Shown here: in pieces, positions 14,086-16,265 of the stretch | Position numbering within the stretch: the stretch's first letter is position 1 | Layout of the letters: each line of letters opens with the position of its first letter | DNA from: CAYVQE01 sp964454005 | GTDB lineage: Bacteria; Myxococcota; B64-G9 | Assembly: GCA_964454005.1 (NCBI GenBank) | Contig: CAYVQE010000137.1 | Location: 1-16,265 of the forward strand | DNA: 16,265 nt | Direction of reading: 5' to 3' | Program-made: the position numbers and the translations under genes | Notes under the pieces: generated by a model | Told to the model about the DNA's origin: nothing | Databases searched by the model: none | The model's input: the letters and a program-made list of their open reading frames with translations, nothing else

Positions 14086-14712
14086 ATGCTGCGATGCAGC
14101 GTGACGACCCTCTTGATGGCGTCGGTGACGATGATGGCTTCCGCTGCGCTGGCGCAAAGTAATGGCACACGGTACACCGGAACCTGGACCACCGGCTCCA
14201 GGGGCAACCAACGGGCGACTTGCGTCGTGAGCATCCGCGGCAAGGCGAACTATCTCAGGACGCTTCGTTGCAAGACTTCCGGAATGACGGGGGGATTCAA
14301 CCTGTCGAGCTGCCATTTCAGCAACCGCGGCAAGCGGGTGAGCTGCAGCATCGGCGACCGCAGAAGAGGAACCCTCGAGACCTTCCAGGGCGTGAAGATC
14401 GAGCCCAGGCAATCAGCGCAGCGGCCCCGGCGACGCCAACCTCCTTCTCCGCAACGGTCGAATGTGCCCGCCACATGGGCGGACCGCGCGATTTCCGAGT
14501 GCAAATACTATCGGAAGCGATTCAACCCCGGCGACCGGCCCTATTGCCAAATGCTCGCCGGCGGCGACAACAACGCCTACCACTGCTGCTGTAAGGCTTG
14601 CATGCAGATGTACTACGATGCCAACAAAAGCCCGAACCCGGATCACCGCAGGAACAACAGGCTGCTCAAGAACTGTCAAGTGGGCTGCACCTCGAAGTAC
14701 ATGCGCCGGTGA
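14086..14712 (+). CDS. Secreted cysteine-rich protein, unknown family
   Basis: A 208-aa protein with ATG 14086 and GGGAGG about nine bases upstream. An upstream in-frame ATG (13846) would place a hydrophobic signal inside the protein and is less likely. Residues 1-25 are a signal peptide (SVTTLLMASVTMMASAALAQ) with probable cleavage after ALA. The mature part has two blocks joined by an Arg/Pro/Gln-rich linker (about 108-128). The first has four cysteines (46, 62, 76, 87) in a beta-rich repeat-like region (TYTGTW-type start, then CVVSIRG, CKTSG, CHFSN, CSIGD). The second has eight (139, 154, 167-169, 172, 197, 201), including CCCKAC. Such spacing suggests disulphides and an extracytoplasmic fold. 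Not recognised. It is the first gene of a plus-strand run with two lipoproteins. Confidence 0.75.
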   Translation: MLRCSVTTLLMASVTMMASAALAQSNGTRYTGTWTTGSRGNQRATCVVSIRGKANYLRTLRCKTSGMTGGFNLSSCHFSNRGKRVSCSIGDRRRGTLETFQGVKIEPRQSAQRPRRRQPPSPQRSNVPATWADRAISECKYYRKRFNPGDRPYCQMLAGGDNNAYHCCCKACMQMYYDANKSPNPDHRRNNRLLKNCQVGCTSKYMRR

Positions 14713-14733
14713 AGGCAGGGCGAGGAGAGCCCC

Positions 14734-15429
14734 ATGTACAAGCGCAAGACGGCAAGTCGTGAAATCATTTTGGTCGCGATGGCCACCGCGGCCGCTGCCC
14801 TTTTCAATGCATGCATCAGCCGCACAGTCAAGGAAGCCAAAGAAATCATGGTGGGCGACGAAGAACGCGTCCGCGTGCTGGTCTACAACGACAGCGACAA
14901 TCCCTACAGCGGAATCGAGGTGTCGCGCGATGTGATCCTGGCTTGTATCCAACGATGCAAGAACGATCTTGCCACTTCCTGGAATGCCGGCCAGCCGCCG
15001 GACGTGGGCTACGACAAAGCCGATTCCGCCCACGTCGAGGTGCTGGAACTCGCTGTCCATAACGTCCAGTACAACGGCAATGCGACGCTTTTCAGGTTCA
15101 AGGGCACCATGTCGAAAAAATGGTCGAAAATCACCATCGCGCACCGCCCGTTCGATGGCGATACCGTCAAGTGCCAATATGAAGCCGCCAAGGAGAGTTT
15201 CGGCAAGATCCAGGCGCGGGCGACCAACAAGCGGACGCCCTTCACGCTGCGGATCGACGAAGTGGCCGGGGAAGAACCGAGTGACTCCGGCGCCAAGGAC
15301 TGCCGGCTCAACTCGGACTGCCCGGTGGGCAACTACTGCCAGGACGGACGGTGCTCGTTCGATTGCCGCGAGGATCGCGACTGCGAAGGGGGGCTCACCT
15401 GCAACAACCAGAACGGACGCTGCGAATGA
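14734..15429 (+). CDS. Lipoprotein with C-terminal tandem four-cysteine modules
   Basis: A 231-aa protein, 21 bp after the previous gene, with GAGGAG upstream of ATG 14734. Residues 10-27 (IILVAMATAAAALFNAC) form a lipoprotein signal, with Cys27 as the likely lipidation site; Phe at -3 is a slightly unusual lipobox. The middle, residues 30-185, is a mixed globular domain (VRVLVYNDSDNPYSGIEV, LELAVHNVQYNG, ATLFRFKGTMSKKW) of unknown type. The C-terminal 43 residues contain eight cysteines in two copies of C-x5-C-x5-C-x4/6-C (DCRLNSDCPVGNYC, DCREDRDCEGGLTC), like small EGF- or Dickkopf-type modules in myxobacterial surface proteins. It overlaps the next gene by 4 bp (ATGA). A periplasmic or outer-surface binding role is inferred. 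Confidence 0.8.
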   Translation: MYKRKTASREIILVAMATAAAALFNACISRTVKEAKEIMVGDEERVRVLVYNDSDNPYSGIEVSRDVILACIQRCKNDLATSWNAGQPPDVGYDKADSAHVEVLELAVHNVQYNGNATLFRFKGTMSKKWSKITIAHRPFDGDTVKCQYEAAKESFGKIQARATNKRTPFTLRIDEVAGEEPSDSGAKDCRLNSDCPVGNYCQDGRCSFDCREDRDCEGGLTCNNQNGRCE

Positions 15430-16265
15430 ATATCCGTGCCGCCTCCTTTCTATTGTTGTTGGCCGTCGCATCGGTGTTCGCCTGCACCACGGGCGTGCGC
15501 CTGGAACTGCCCCACGAGGTCGTGGGAGACCCCAAGCCTTCCGGCGAGACGGTCGGACCCGAAGATATTCAAAGCAACATCGACATCGACGGCTTGGTTG
15601 CAACCACCCGGATGCAAGGCACCTACAGACCTATCCAGAAGCAAGAGATTCGCACGTACTACAAACAATGCAGAAAGGATTCATTTGCGTACAGCTTGGC
15701 CTACACTTTTGGTTCAGCCGCAATCATCATTGGAGGGGGGCTCACCGCAGGAGGTGGTGACGGCGATTACGGAATGCTCGCCGCGGGTATTCCCATCCTG
15801 GGCCTGTCGACCGGAGGTGTCGTGACCGCCATGGTATTGGACCTACAACACGACGACGACGAGGCCTTCGACTGCAAGGAAGATAGCAAGTATTCCAGCG
15901 AACACAGAAAGATACAGGGCGACCCGGTCGTGCGCGGGATTTCGGATTACCGGGTGGTGGTGGTCGCCGGCAAGCGCAAGCGCACCTACAAGCCGGGAAA
16001 AGACGGCACGGCGCGGATCGACCTCGCCGGATTGGTCGACCGGTGCCCTTCGTCGGTCCGGTGGAAGAACTCGTACGAAGACCCCGCGCTCTCCGGCATC
16101 TCGCGTTTCATCCGTTCGTCGAAGATCGGGGTGGCGATGGTGCAAAAGCGCAAGGTCCTGGAAAAAGAGATCGTCAAGGTACGAACCCTCGAGCTCCGCT
16201 CGTACCTGGAACACCAGGCCTCGCGCATCGGGGTCGAGGCCGAGCGGGGCCCGTCGCTGCTGCCG
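15426..16265 (+). CDS. Lipoprotein with two hydrophobic helices, C-terminus cut by the window end
   Basis: An open frame of 280 codons from ATG 15426, which overlaps the preceding stop by 4 bp, running to the last base without a stop. Residues 1-19 are a lipoprotein signal (SFLLLLAVASVFAC) with Cys20 as the lipidation site. Residues 87-108 and 117-138 (AYTFGSAAIIIGGG, AAGIPILGLSTGG) form a Gly-rich hydrophobic hairpin separated by GDGDYG. Acidic (QHDDDE, 141-146) and basic (AGKRKRTYKPGKDG) regions follow, the latter resembling a beta-sandwich strand pattern. Codons such as ATA, CTA, TCA and AGA occur more often here than in the central genes. No family recognised. Confidence 0.75.
   Translation, partial: MNIRAASFLLLLAVASVFACTTGVRLELPHEVVGDPKPSGETVGPEDIQSNIDIDGLVATTRMQGTYRPIQKQEIRTYYKQCRKDSFAYSLAYTFGSAAIIIGGGLTAGGGDGDYGMLAAGIPILGLSTGGVVTAMVLDLQHDDDEAFDCKEDSKYSSEHRKIQGDPVVRGISDYRVVVVAGKRKRTYKPGKDGTARIDLAGLVDRCPSSVRWKNSYEDPALSGISRFIRSSKIGVAMVQKRKVLEKEIVKVRTLELRSYLEHQASRIGVEAERGPSLLP

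Noticed and set aside
1..16265. CRISPR arrays, tRNA or rRNA genes, insertion sequences, prophage attachment sites
   Set aside because: No regularly spaced repeats beyond the three hip operators, no cloverleaf or rRNA-like sequence, and no transposase or integrase motifs were seen.

Overview
The window is GC-rich bacterial chromosome with dense gene packing, Shine-Dalgarno sites of the GGAGG type and many 4-8 bp gene overlaps. HipBA, a YihY/BrkB protein, a COG1205-type helicase and several lipoproteins suggest a high-GC Gram-negative, probably a proteobacterium. The tandem Cys-rich tail of one lipoprotein is a style common in Myxococcota/Deltaproteobacteria, but the sequence alone does not fix the phylum. 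No tRNA, rRNA, CRISPR array, transposase or integrase was seen. Layout by region: 1-1505 is a minus-strand operon led by a divergent sigma-70-like factor. It is followed in the same frame, after a single amber codon, by a small HTH-like protein, then by a truncated unknown gene that contains a perfect 17-bp inverted repeat. 1577-6632 holds three minus-strand genes: a coiled-coil protein, a superfamily 2 DNA helicase related to YprA/MrfA/Hrq1, and a lysine 6-dehydrogenase-like oxidoreductase. 6758-10213 is plus strand: a YihY/BrkB membrane protein, a hipBA toxin-antitoxin operon with three near-identical operators exactly 49 bp apart, and a 69-aa small protein. 10250-13825 is a tightly coupled minus-strand operon: an ECF-like sigma factor, a 208-aa protein of unknown function, and a 790-aa membrane protein with an N-terminal Lon-like (S16) peptidase domain that keeps the Ser-Lys dyad, one TM helix and a C-terminal LamG/concanavalin-like domain. 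Divergent from it, across 260 bp carrying a large coaxial dyad symmetry, 14086-16265 encodes a secreted Cys-rich protein and two lipoproteins, the last cut by the window end. How the genes may work together: the most interesting unit is the two divergent operons at 10250-16265. They look like a sigma-factor-controlled envelope system in which a membrane-anchored S16-type protease with an extracytoplasmic carbohydrate- or protein-binding-like domain sits beside exported Cys-rich proteins. That is inference from domain content, coupling and the shared divergent control region. The two ends of the window (1-1500 and 13850-16265) look visibly less GC-rich than the middle, which suggests accessory DNA flanking a more housekeeping core.
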